The notes beneath the pieces are model-generated. The model made no database searches. It had not been told where the DNA came from and worked only from the letters and a program-made list of their open reading frames with translations. Below are positions 35,530 to 46,956 of a DNA stretch of 64,000 nt, in pieces. This stretch comes from Prosopocoilus inquinatus. Taxonomy: Eukaryota > Arthropoda > Insecta > Coleoptera > Lucanidae. A program made the position numbers and the translations under genes. The stretch lies in the NCBI GenBank assembly GCA_036172665.1, contig CM069870.1, positions 61,442,212 to 61,506,211 on the forward strand. Reading direction: 5' to 3'. Each line of letters begins with the position of its first letter. Position 1 is the first letter of the stretch.

Positions 35530-38500
35530 CTAGCACACGCTCCAAAAAGTAGGATTCAGGTAGGTTTTCCATAAACCCCGGAAGACAATAATTCTCCAAG
35601 TTTTGCAGTAGGCACTAATAGTACATAGTAATAGGTGCTTTCTTTCGTTTAAAAGTTTGAATCGTGTTTTGAATAGTTTGAACCTGAATTTCGTAGTTAT
35701 TGCAACAAAACACCAGACTTGAATTTTTGATTGACAGTTCATTTGTAAACAATCATAATTCAATCTAAACAAGTTTTAAAAATAGAGAGATTCAAAGAAA
35801 AGAATGTCTATTTTAAATCAAAACACGTTTGGATCACGATTTTGTCAACGAAAGAAAGCACGTATTTTGATTGCCTTGCTTAAATCATCAAATGTCAGTT
35901 TTATCGATTCATTTCCATCAAAGGCTGTCTCTATTCCATTGCTTGAATAAGGGCAGTTATTGTGGATTTTTGTAATCGGTGTCCTATATTGATTCGAATT
36001 GAAAAGTTCCTTCTTTAAAAAAAAATATAATTCGATATGTCAAATATTTTTGATAAGGTTAGCAGAAGGGAAATTGTCAAGTTCGTTTATCTCTCGTTTT
36101 TTTGCAAAATTTCCGTTTTCAGAACCAATAACTGTGATGTATTAATTCTGAGAGAGAAAACATGGAAAAGACAGAGAAGGAAGTAGGATGAATGTAACAG
36201 CTAGTGACGAAAAATACAAGAAATAATTGAATTAAAGAAAAGAACAACCAAATGGGTATTTATAGCCGTTCATTGTGAAAAATATACATACATAGAAGTG
36301 ATTTGACACCGCATTCGCTATGGAGACATGAATGTAAGATTCAGTGTGCGAAAGAGACGTACATACAATACAGGGCGACATCGGGTCAGGGCAAGACATT
36401 GACCGTTAAAATAGTCATAAAAAATTGCACTCGGTGAGTCATCATCAATGTTTCAAAACGCAGGTGCTCGACTCTGCCGATAGAAAAATCATTAAAATTT
36501 TCAAACAAAACTATATCAAACTATGTATTTTCGTTATCTCGTACATTCAAGCGTAATTATTTGACTAAGGCCCGATCTTACCACCTCCTGATAAGTTTAA
36601 CCGGCGGTTACTATCCTTGGAAACCATTGTGCCGACAATGGTTTCCTAGGTTATTAACCGACGGTTAAATTTATCAGCAAATGGGCCTAATTACACTAGC
36701 CTGCGAAGGTTTTGCGGATGACATAAAACTATTATTGACAGATTTGTGCTTAGGATTGCTTAAGTGTTTATACGTTTCATGCTATACAAAATATTAGTTT
36801 GTGTGTTCCTGTTTAAGCAAATATTGAGAAAAAATGAATGATAAGGTAAATATTACTAACAAAACGTTGTCTAAATGATTCTAACAGTTTTGCTACATTT
36901 GTGGACGAACCCAAAAAAAAAACACCAAAATAGGTTTGCTGTATCCAAAGTCCGTTATAACCGGTAAATAAAAACGAAGTATGTATTTAGTAGGGTTATA
37001 ACCGACAGTTTTTTACAAACGGATTCACTACAGCCGACCTTCACTGTACAGGGCTTCTGACAGACAAACTACAATCGAACCCCCCGTAACTCAAATTTCA
37101 AGGGACTGTAAAATTACGAGTTATAGAGATTTCCAGTTAAAGAAGTAGATAGCGGTTGCATATAATGTGCAAGGACCATCCTAAATTTCGACTTACAGAA
37201 AAGGTCGATTTGTGGAGGTTCGAGTTAAAGAGGTGTGACTGTATATATTTTTGGAAGTAAAAAGAGGAACTTTTGTTAATTCGAGAAAATTCACTGAATT
37301 TTTAATCTAAAATATCAAAGAAAATAGCTTTTAAAACTGGACAGTTTTAAAATTGGACCAAAATCGACTTCAATTAGAATTACAAAGTTGATTCTCATTT
37401 CCAATCGTCACTTGTTTTTCTTTAGTAAATTCTGGCGGCTCAGGAAAATCTCTAAAACGTTTGCAATTAATATTTTTTTGTATGACAATAAAGTGTACAA
37501 GTACCGTATAAAGTGTAAACAAAAACTCTCTAAAAAGTTTAATTTTTTTTTGGAATGCTAACGTGACAGAAAAAAAATCTAATAACAGATTCTTTTTTAT
37601 AATGTTGAAATCTTTGAAGGGCACATAGTCTTATCTCATCCGCAAAAAAAAAAAATATTTTTTCGCAGGCTAGTGTTATTGAGACAGCAAAGATCCCGTA
37701 GCCTGTTCTACACGTAAGCACGTAACTCCTTCTATTCAAATCGCAGGCGAGGTGAAAATTTAATTGGAAAGCAAAAGTTTAGTGTCCAAGATAAAGCAAC
37801 GTCAAAAATAATTTGACACGCGTTCCTGGACCGCGCTGTAACAACTCTGGAGGCTATCCTTTATACCACTGTCTTTCGTGCATTATCTTACACTTGTGCC
37901 TATGGAGTGTCCAGCCGTGCTCGTCGCCTTACACCCTGTACCCGTTGTAAAGAGGAACGTCGCTAATGCCGCTTTCGAGTGACTGCTCGGAGCTGCTCCA
38001 GATCATGTTGCACAAGTGCAGAAATGGCTTTTGCTCGTTCGGGGATCAAAACTTCGCACGTTCGAATGAACAAGACTGCACTGAAACGGAGCAAAATTTT
38101 TATACCACGTCTAGAAACAGTGCCAGAGGGTAGGGCATTGTGAAGGGGATGCGTTTGGTGTTAAAATTACTGTTCAAGAAGCAAGTCTAATCCGATCAAG
38201 GACAATTCTGTTATGAAGTGATCCAGCATGGCGGAAGCTCCGGAGCGGATTAAAGTGCTGTGATTCGAAAACGTCATGAAAGTTGTGTTACTTTTGCACC
38301 GATTCTCAGATAATCTTACCTCAGTTCCCCTGTGTCATTCAAATTACTTCTTTCTTTTACTTGCAAGTACGTAAGCCTAGGTGAGGAAGTTGCTACCCCT
38401 CTCATCGATTTTGAAGGAACCTCTAACCTTTCATCAGTATTGAGTGTTCTTCCCTCAGAAGCGGTGGAAAGTAATCACATATTACTTAACAAAATATCTA

Positions 38501-39660
38501 ATGCGTTTTTATTTGAGGTTTCTTTTTAGAAAGTGGCCAAAAGATATTTCATTTAGTTGAAAGAAATCCGTTTCGAACATCCTTAGATTACTTTTAACGT
38601 ACTCATATTATTTATTTATTTAACTATTGTCTTTAAAATTTTGACGTATCTCGACGTAAGAACTTCCTCATTTTCCCCCCTATTCAGTTGTTCCATATAA
38701 ACAAATTTTCATTCACTTTTTATGTGAACTAGTCTAAGCTCATTTTCTTTGTAAAAGGAACACGGTTATTCCTATGTAAAAGTAAACTAATAATAATAAA
38801 TAAAAGTTGACAGTTTTTCATTCCCTCACAGTATTCTCATGCCCGTATAAAAAATCGAGGAAAATTTCAACCCTTAAAGTTATTGAAAAATTTTTTAAAA
38901 CATTTCTTTTTTGGCCATCATAGTATTAATTACTTTGATTTACTCGAAGCCTAGGGAAGTTAGGGGAACACGGCGGGGGGTATCCATTTTCTCCGCAACA
39001 TTAGCCGCGCGCTTAATCTCAACAGCCAATGATATACGGAACTTTTTTATAATTTCGGAGTTCAGGTTCTTTCTTAATCGGTTCAATGTTACCTTATTTT
39101 TCCATCGATGCCTATCGAATAGAGAGGATATTGCTTGTTCACCACTTTTGTGTTTTCTTGCTCGTGCCTGATTTATTCCAGGAAAGATTGTTTACCGCCT
39201 TTGAAAGTAATCTTAATTTAATTGCAAAAAGATTGTTTCATTTAATATTAAAACAAATTTTATTTATTAAACTATGACAATTTGTCATTAATAATTTATT
39301 TATTTTTTTATTATTTTACTAATGTCAAACATTCCTGGTGACTGTCTCACTTGTAATTAATCTAATAACGTGATAAATAATTTGTTACTCTCGATTTCTT
39401 TATCGTATTCTCGAAACCGCCGTTCAATTCGTATGATATATTTACGATCTTCTTTTTATTTATTTTTTCTTTTTTTGTTCTTCTTTGGCTTTCTCATATT
39501 TTGATGGGCGCACTTTTTTCAGACTATGTTGTGTCTGGTGATTTCATTTCCCCAATTTGTACGGTTTTGCTGAATGAACACTGAAGCTTGTATAACTGAA
39601 AATGTACAGTTTTCTCGAAAAGTATATAAGGGATAAGGATCGATTAAAACTATGAATAAT
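35530..39660. other. Intergenic DNA, one MITE, no gene recognised
   Basis: Several short open frames are present but none carries a domain or a plausible splice structure. 37,800-38,300 is less AT-rich than its surroundings. One frame there is Cys-containing near 37,975-38,060, but it has no signal peptide or Osiris C-terminal motif, so no gene is called. Confidence 0.35.
36569..36687. mobile_element. MITE of GGCCCGAT family, copy 1
   Basis: The ends are GGCCCGATCTTACCACCTCC and an imperfect inverse (GGCCCATTTGCTGATAAATT). TAA stands on both sides, consistent with a 3-bp target duplication as in PIF/Harbinger elements. The centre CCTTGGAAACCATTGT is shared with 53218-53333. Confidence 0.7.
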
Positions 39661-39671
39661 CCTAATTTTTT

Positions 39672-39845
39672 TCGGTTCTGATTGAGCCCAGATTTCTGGA
39701 ACTTCCTCTCTACAGCTGTTTCGATTTTTTCTGGGCCTCGTCAGCAGATGAAAAGCTCGATAAATCTGAGGAGACTCCCAAGTAGTACCGAAACTGCTGT
39801 ATAGATGACGTTGGAGAAGTCCATTCCCATCGGAATCGACTTGCA
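39672..39845. ncRNA. Two diverged, opposed hammerhead-like motifs
   Basis: On the minus strand CTGACGA is followed by a collapsed stem II and an intact GAAACAGCTGTA (near 39,740-39,710). On the plus strand CTGAGGA is followed by a weak stem II and GAAACTGCTGTA (39,765-39,812). Stem I pairing is poor in both. They look like old relatives of the copies at 26.9 and 40.2 kb, probably inactive. Confidence 0.45.
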
Positions 39846-39954
39846 ATAAAATTTTTAAATTTGCTCTAAAGCCGTTTTATGTGGGGGGGATTTACTAAAC
39901 AGCAAACTGGTTCTTACAAGTTCCTAACACAATTTTAGATAGCGGTATCTAAAA

Positions 39955-40030
39955 CTCTAAAGTATCGAGGGGGATTCCAAAGGGGATTATGCTTGGACCT
40001 TCATTATTTGTAGTTACAATTAAAACTGTG
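39955..40030 (+). pseudogene. Reverse transcriptase scrap
   Basis: KVSRGIPKGIMLGPSLFVV resembles the GVPQGSxLGPLLF box of jockey-like reverse transcriptases. Nothing else of the gene remains. Confidence 0.35.
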
Positions 40031-40169
40031 TGTCTTTGTCTGATTTTTTTACTATATTAGGAAACCTATATTTGTTAAGTGTGGTGTTTATGTAAGTCAT
40101 CTTTTTAGTTAATGATGTAATTCAAACACTTGTTTCTTCTCTCGTAAGCAACATCTTTGAATTCAATTC

Positions 40170-40545
40170 AAGTATATTATTATAAAAATTTTGTGCAAAT
40201 CGTTTTTGATTGCAGTGAAAACCTCGAGCAGCCTCTGTACAGCTGTTTCAGCCCTGCTTGGGGCTTCTTCAGCAGAGACGTAGCTCGAAATTCCCACTGC
40301 AAACCAAAAACGAATTGACCAATTTATTCGCAAATGCGAAGTAATAGTGGTGAACAGATATGACATCGAAATCCTACGATCGCTTTTTGACCTGACATTG
40401 CAGTAGGACAGACTAATTGAAGCGGGTTTGCTACATAATAAGTTTACCCCATGCAAGGTAATTTGTCTATCCTACTGCAATGAGTGCAATGTCAGGTCAA
40501 AAAGCGAACGTAGGATGTCGCTGTTTTATCTGTTCATTATAATTA
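40170..40545 (-). mobile_element. Hammerhead retrozyme-like element, copy E
   Basis: The minus-sense unit has the body (40,445-40,330) before the hammerhead (40,300-40,212). It is followed at 40,455-40,545 by a second, inverted piece of the body (GGTCAAAAAGCGAACGTAGG on plus). There is no open reading frame. Confidence 0.8.
40212..40300 (-). ncRNA. Type I hammerhead ribozyme E (best preserved)
   Basis: The core CTGAAGA lies at 40266-40272, with a perfect stem II AGCCC/GGGCT, GAAA at 40246-40249 and stem III ACAGCTGT. The cleavage triplet is GTA at 40238-40240. CTCTG/CAGAG, a CTCGAG-type helix and GCAGTGGGAA/TTTTCACTGC form stem I, with internal loops where hammerhead tertiary contacts are expected. 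Confidence 0.87.
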
Positions 40546-43500
40546 TTATGTTATTAATAGCATTCACAGCCTGCCAAACGAATATCCTTCAACACCTACA
40601 ATTAATATATATTATTATTATAATATAGGGTGGTGGCAAAATCCGTTCTGATATTTTACCCAACTACAGACTTCATCGATACAAACTGAATATACAATCA
40701 AGCGAAAATTAATCGATCATTGAAATACGTTCGCTTGTTAACCCTTCAGTAGCATTGCAATTTCTGTTAATAATCTTAAAGAAGAAGAAAATATAAATTC
40801 TGTAGAACTGCAAGTTAGGAAATCAGGAACCAATCCTAGAAATTTTTTTTCGATATTAAGTTAAAATGAAAACTAAGAATCGATTGGCAGAATTAAAAAG
40901 CTTGTTATTATTTAACTTACTCTTAAGAAATTCGTATACCGTAAGTGGTTTCTGGTTTGCTTGTTTCATGGATTACACGTGTGCAAATATACTATGTACG
41001 TCATCTACTCATCTACCTAAAACAATGAAAAAGATACGCGTGCGATAAGAAATATTAATAATTTTATAAGGCATTCAAGTGACAAAATTGATTTCCGCTG
41101 ATTACAAAAAAATAGATCGTCCATCAGTGATTCTGCTCCAACAAAGTGATTGTGCGTCTTATCAAAGGGACGCTTTCAAGTGGAAGCCTCTTCCTCATTT
41201 TTCAAATTTCTGTGGCTGTTTTATCTCTAGTAATTAAAAGTACCTTGTTCTTTTCTTAACATTTGCAAAACAAATGCGCGCACTTAGAAAATTTGTCATT
41301 GACAAATACATTTAAAATGGATCAGAGGAAGTTAACCGGATCAGACGTTTGCATTCCGTTTTAGTCGCTCCATAAGTTAATGACGTCGGTGCGATGAATG
41401 TTAATTAATTATATCGAGGAAAGATGGGGGTCAAGTTCCAAATTCTCTTTCGAAACATCTTGTTCCTGTTAGGATTTTAAAGTTTTGCAGTTCGATGCAG
41501 TTTAATTCTTAAGTGAACTTTCTCGAACTTTCTTTTGGAGACAATGTGATTTTTATGTATTTATTTATTTTGGTTATATCAATTTAAGTTGCGTTAGATA
41601 ATTGGGTTTGTTTGGGTAAAAGAGTCAAGTGTATTTATTTACATAACGTGTGTTGTAAGTTTATTTCGTGACAAGCCTTGAAAGTGTTTAATATCAAGTG
41701 AACGTGTACGTTTGCACGGAACAGATATTTTCAAGAAACTCACTTTTATTTTGTTTGAAAAAATTCAGATGATTCTAGTGTAAGAAAGTCAGTACAACAA
41801 CTCATAGCGTTTTCTACTGACGCACTATGATGGAGATACACTGAGTGCGTGGATTCAGCGCAGTAGTGCCAGTAGGAAACGCTCTAAATTAATTTTAGTT
41901 GCTACAAAAACAAATAAATCGTCGAATAAACTAACTACAGCATCCGGTGTAACGATAGGGTTGATAAAGTAGTAATATTCTAACTCTGTTCGCTTTTGAT
42001 GTCACTTGCAATTCTGCATAATTGATAATTGAGCTAGTTAGGTAAATTTTAGCAAGGCCGGTCTTGGTGTCATTTTGATGTCGCTTGTTTTTATTCATAA
42101 TAATTGACCTTGGTAGATACATTTTGTTAGTCACACTGGGCTTGACGAAGTCGGCCTTGCAATGCAGTCGGAGTACTGTAATCTTTGTTTACGCTATTTC
42201 TTTTATTAAAAGAATTAAAAAACAATATTTTTTTTCTGGAATATCAAAATAATAGAGATATGTATATTATAATGTCTTATTAAACTTGTTTCTATTCTTT
42301 ATTGCTCACGACGAAAACTTTTGTTCGTAGAAAATAATTTTAACGTTTAAATTTTACTATTTTTTTTTTACTTATTTTTTTCCGGCGTGTTTCCGTATTA
42401 ATTCCTGTTCATATTATTATTAAGAACATGGCAAGAAAGTTTAACCAAACCGACTGATAGCGAAATAACGAAATCTCCAGCAATAATAAAAATATTCGAC
42501 TTCTTTAATATCAAACTGAAAGTCTTAAAAATATATGTATGTTTGCTTCGAATTTCGGAGAAGTTCGGTTAAATGCAATTGCAAAACATGGATTTTGAAG
42601 AACGCATTCTCTATTATCTTTTGTATTTCTTTTTTCTCTTTTTTTAATTTACTTTGTTTACTTTGTTTATTTCATTTCCTCTATGTTACACACTATATTT
42701 TTTGTTCTTCTCTATTTAGATTTCATATTATCTTAAAATTCACTCTTTGTTACTTATTATGTCTCACTTATTTTCACGTAATAAATTGCATACCGCACGT
42801 TGTTTTAAAGTGAGAGCATGAGGAATAGAACATACAGACAGCAGTACCGGTACGTAAAAGGGACGATGTAGGCCTTAGAACATTCCAGCCCTTTCGGGAG
42901 GTAAGGCGTTGCCTTCCTTAAATAGAATGAATTCCTATCCCGTTTGCATTTCAAACATTTCTCAATTACCTGGACTGTTAGTTATCATCACAGAATTTCT
43001 ATGGACCCGATTTGATTTAACAACCGACAATATTTTGTTTATCTTATAATTTTTACACAATATTTTAAAAAAATCCAATTTATTGTTGTTACTGTTGCTT
43101 TCCATGTGAGATTCATCTTCCGAATATATTCCTTTTCTGTTGTTATTCGTTGTATCCTAGTCGATTCTATCGGAAGCTCGACTTCTTATATCTTAATAGT
43201 TTCTATTTTTCACGTCTTCCTCTTCCTCTTGTTTCCTTTTTTTTTTTTAAATGGTGATCGTATAAGACCGGACGAAAAGAAAACATTCATCTTTTGTTGA
43301 AAGAGTTCCAAACGTTTGTTATGACCATTTTAATAACAGCACAGTTAGTGGTTTTTCTATTTTATTAAAACAGGAAAATACAGCGTGATTCAGAAGGAAC
43401 GATAAATATTTGAAAAAAGACTTAACGAAACGAAAAACGTAAAATATATTTAAGTTCGAATTTCATTCGTCCCAGAGATAATAATTGAAAGTCGTTTTCT

Positions 43501-43839
43501 TTAAGGCAGCTATTGCGTAATCAATACCAATTTGATAATTAATTGCCAAAATTGCAGAAACTCGAGATGGTATGTTCGGCATATTTGTTTAAACAATCTT
43601 GTTTGTTATTTGCAACAAATTTTGTTTCTGTTTTCATGATGATTTAAGACATATTTCCTAAACCTAATTATTTTGGTGACTAAATTTTGTGTTCAGTTTT
43701 TCGCATTCAGAAATAGAAGATAATTTAATTCCATTCTTTCAGTAATGGATCAAAATTTGCGTATTTTATAAATTTTGGCTGTCTTAACATGTGTTTAAAA
43801 TAACAGCCTTTCTACTCGAATCACCCTGTATTTCAAGTA
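40546..43839. other. AT-rich intergenic DNA, nothing recognised
   Basis: No coding exon, RNA gene or repeat could be supported. 42,600-43,250 is strongly T-rich on the plus strand. Confidence 0.35.
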
Positions 43840-43841
43840 TA

Positions 43842-44868
43842 TGGGGTGTTAATAAAAAACCTAAACAACGTTTGGCAGGTGATAATAGAGACTAAAATAA
43901 GAGAAAAAGTTTAATGAACCCATGTCCAGTACTCAATACAGGATGTCCACGCCATGCGTTCACTCTTCTAAAATTTTTATTCTTTACATAAAACTCGGGA
44001 TTGATAAATTTAATAAAAAGCTAAATTTTTCGACGTAGCACTGGCCACCGTACGTCTTCCGGTTTCACCGGAAGTGATATCAACTTTCTTATTTTAAATG
44101 GAACGGCCTGTATATTTTTACATATTTGCAATTCACAGATCATTGTGAGTACAAATATATATCACTTGGTAATTTTGGTTTCCATAACAATGAAAATTTT
44201 TCTTTGTTTGTTTTTTTAATTTTCTAAGCTATAAATCGTGTGTTTTCGTTCTCCTGCGATCAAGTAATTCAAGAAAGCCATTTCCCTTGACTGCATTTTT
44301 ATTTTTAACATTTTTACAGCATATAAAATTTTCATTAGGTCGTAACTTATTTTTTCAAATGGAATTTCTTACGACCTAATGCAAATTTCATGTACTGTAC
44401 AAATGTTAAAAACCAAAATGCAATCAAAGGAAATGACCTTGAATTACTACTTGATCGTATTAGAACGAAAATACACGATTTATAGCTTTGAAAATTAAAA
44501 AAAAACAAAAAAAAAGATTTCGTTGTCATGGAAACCAAAATTACCAAGTGTTACATATTCGGACTTACAATGATCTTTAAATTTCAAATATGTAAAAATA
44601 GTATATAGGCCGTTCCACCTAAAATAAGAAAGTTGATATAATTTCCGGTGAAGCCGGAAGTCATATGGTGGCCACGTGGGAAATTTTAGCTTTCTGTTTA
44701 ATTTATCGATCCAGAATTTTAAGTAAAAAGTTAAAATTCTACAAGTGTGAACATTTAACGTGGACACCCTGTATTGAGTATCGGACATGGGTTTATTAGA
44801 AGTTCTTTCTTGTTTTGATCTCTGCTATCACCTGCCAAACGTTGTATAGGTTTGTTATAAACAGCCTG
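43842..44868. repeat. 1-kb palindrome (foldback element)
   Basis: Two inverted arms of about 500 bp run from 43842 and from 44868 to a short centre near 44358. Shared words include CGTTTGGCAGGTGATA, ATTTCCGGTGAA/TTTCACCGGAA, AAATATGTAAAAATA and TAGGTCGTAA. Arms are estimated by eye to agree at about four of five positions. TA borders each end (43840-43841 and 44869-44870). It is non-coding. Confidence 0.85.
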
Positions 44869-45029
44869 TATTATGTATTATTTCCTCTGTAAGTCTCGTT
44901 GATTTCTCCTTATTGATATGTATTATAATTTTTGTCTCTTTCTTTTATTTCTATTTAACCCATATGAATTTTCCATCTCGTTTGATTTTCGTTTCTAATT
45001 TTCTTGACTCATTTGTGGACGGTTCGTAT

Positions 45030-45355
45030 TGTGGCGAGCCAACCTGACTTAGCGCAAGGCGTCAAGAAGTCGGTCCGCTCCGATGTGTCACCGGCCGTCA
45101 CGCGTTCGGGGCCTACGCGAGCGGACTAGAATCTTCCAGCATCGAGACTTCCAGACGCCAGCAGTAGATATAAAATCGCCCGGAGTTGACTCACCAGGCA
45201 GTCGAATTCGAACAGCGATAGTCAAAGTTAGATTTTAGTGTGAAAATAAATTGTTAGAAATAAATTAGTTTTTAAGCTTTATTAAATTACGGTTAAGTTT
45301 TTACCGAGTGTTTTATTCGTTTAAATAAATAAACTCAAACCCTAGAAACGTAACA
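45030..45355 (+). repeat. 5' LTR
   Basis: Begins TGTGGCGAGCC and ends CGTAACA. It contains TATAAAA at 45169-45175, a likely start site near 45200 (GGCAGTCG) and several AATAAA words. Confidence 0.95.
45169..45175 (+). promoter_or_regulatory. TATA box in 5' LTR
   Basis: TATAAAA lies about 31 bp upstream of an initiator-like CAGTC near 45199. Confidence 0.65.
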
Positions 45356-45356
45356 G

Positions 45357-45374
45357 TGGTGTCAGGTGTGGGGT
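45357..45374 (+). promoter_or_regulatory. Primer-binding site
   Basis: TGGTGTCAGGTGTGGGG begins two bases after the LTR. It fits, with small mismatches, the 3' end of a tRNA-Leu (...CCCACTCCTGACACCA, from general knowledge of tRNA-Leu). Confidence 0.65.
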
Positions 45375-45447
45375 TTGTGAAAATAAATAAACAATTTAAA
45401 GTAAATTAAATTTAATCAGATTATTAAATTATTAAAAAAAAAAAACA

Positions 45448-46956
45448 ATGGCTACGAGAAAAGTGTTGTTGAAAGACTTAAAAGTGGCCGAATTAAAAAC
45501 CGAATTGGAAGAACGAGAGTTAGAAACCTGTGGTTTGAAAGGCGCACTTCAATAGCGTCTCCGATGCGATTTGTTGACAGATGGTGAAGATCCAGAGACG
45601 TTCCTTTTCGAAATTTCGTGTGGTCCCGTCGATTTTAATAAAATCTTGAAGGATGAATTTCGAGAACAATCCAGAAATTTCAAGGACGAACTTCGAGAAC
45701 AATCCAGAAATTTGGACGAGAAGTTTCAAGAACAGTCTGGAAATTTAGAGAAGAAACTTCTAGAACAATCTGGAAATTTCAAGGACGAACTTCGAGAACA
45801 ATCTGTAAACTTCAAAGACGAGTTGCGAACTAAATTAATGGAACAATCCAGAAATTTAGAGGAGAAGCTTCTAGAACAAGCTGGAAATTTCGACAAATTA
45901 CAGAATAAATTGTTGGAACAATCTAGAGACTTAGACGAGAAATTTCGAGAGCAATCCAGAAATTTCGACGAGAAATTTCTAGAACAAACAAAAGGACTTG
46001 AAGATCAACTAGTGGTAAAAATATCGGAAGAAACAAGGAACTTGCAAGACAATGTGGAAGAAATAATATTCCAGCAGGATAATAAAATCAAAAATCTGGA
46101 ACAAATCATGGCGGGGTTGCGAGTGTTCGGGGATCAGCCACCAGTAGAAGTACTAGAAAATAATGAAACCCGAATTGTGGAAGGACCAGCAGAAAATTCG
46201 AAATTAAAAATAAAACCACCAACGTTCGATGGAAAGTCTTCTTGGCCCAACTACTTCAAACAGTTCGAAGCAGCAGCAAAGGCGAACAGATGGACGGCCA
46301 GCGAAAAAGCCACTTCGTTAATTGTGGCCTTGAGAGGGGTCGCTATCGATGTGCTACAGACGATGCCGCCAGAGGAACAAGAAGATTTCGACAAGCTTGT
46401 GAATAGGATGGAAATGCGTTACGGACAGGCCCATCTGACCGAGGTATACCATGCGCAGTTGAGGAATCGCTGTCAGAAATCCGGAGAAAGTCTTCAGGAA
46501 TTCGAAGCAGACGTTGCGCGTCTGGCCCAGTTGGCATATCCCACAGCTCCTGTTGAATTCCTCAAATGTTTGACGGTGCAGACCTTCATAGATGGAATCC
46601 GTGACCCAGACAACCAGCAGGCATTGAGAATGACCCATCCGAAGACGTCCAAGAACGCATTAGCTTATGCCTTGGAATTTGAAGCAGCGAGACGAGTCTC
46701 AAGAGGGCATGTCAAGGTGCGAGCGGCTATGGACTTCCAAGAGGAAGAAGAGGAAGAATCCGCTAACGCCAAGGTCGGATCTACTATAAAGGAACGAGCC
46801 AGGGAGTATACCACCGCCGAGGATGTTCGCCGCATTGTGGAACAGGTCTTCAAGCAGAAGAGGCCGCTGGTTTGTTGGAATTGCCAGGAGGAAGGACATG
46901 TTCGCAGGCGATGTCCAAAGCCCAGACAGGATCCAAGGAAGCCACAGTTAAACTAA
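45448..46956 (+). CDS. gag: gag polyprotein with in-frame TAG at codon 36
   Basis: This is the structural protein of the gypsy element. From the ATG at 45448 the first 35 codons encode an N-terminal SAP-like segment (VAELKTELEERELET). A TAG at 45553-45555 then interrupts it, and the same frame stays open to the TAA at 46954-46956. Residues about 68-190 are a coiled-coil array of an 11-residue repeat of the type DELREQSRNFK. The capsid-like region follows (from PPTFDGKSSWPNYFKQFE), and a CCHC zinc knuckle (CWNCQEEGHVRRRC) is near the end. The stop codon overlaps the frameshift site into pol. The TAG either inactivates full-length Gag or is bypassed; a later in-frame ATG at 45838 lies within the coiled coil. 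Confidence 0.88.

Noticed and set aside
37975..38110. Possible Osiris two-Cys exon
   Set aside because: A Cys-containing frame is present but there is no signal peptide, no hydrophobic segment and no AQxLAY motif nearby.
42535..43300. Membrane-protein gene suggested by Phe/Leu-rich frames
   Set aside because: The frames come from a T-rich tract that would give Phe and Leu codons by chance; there is no start context, splice site or homology.
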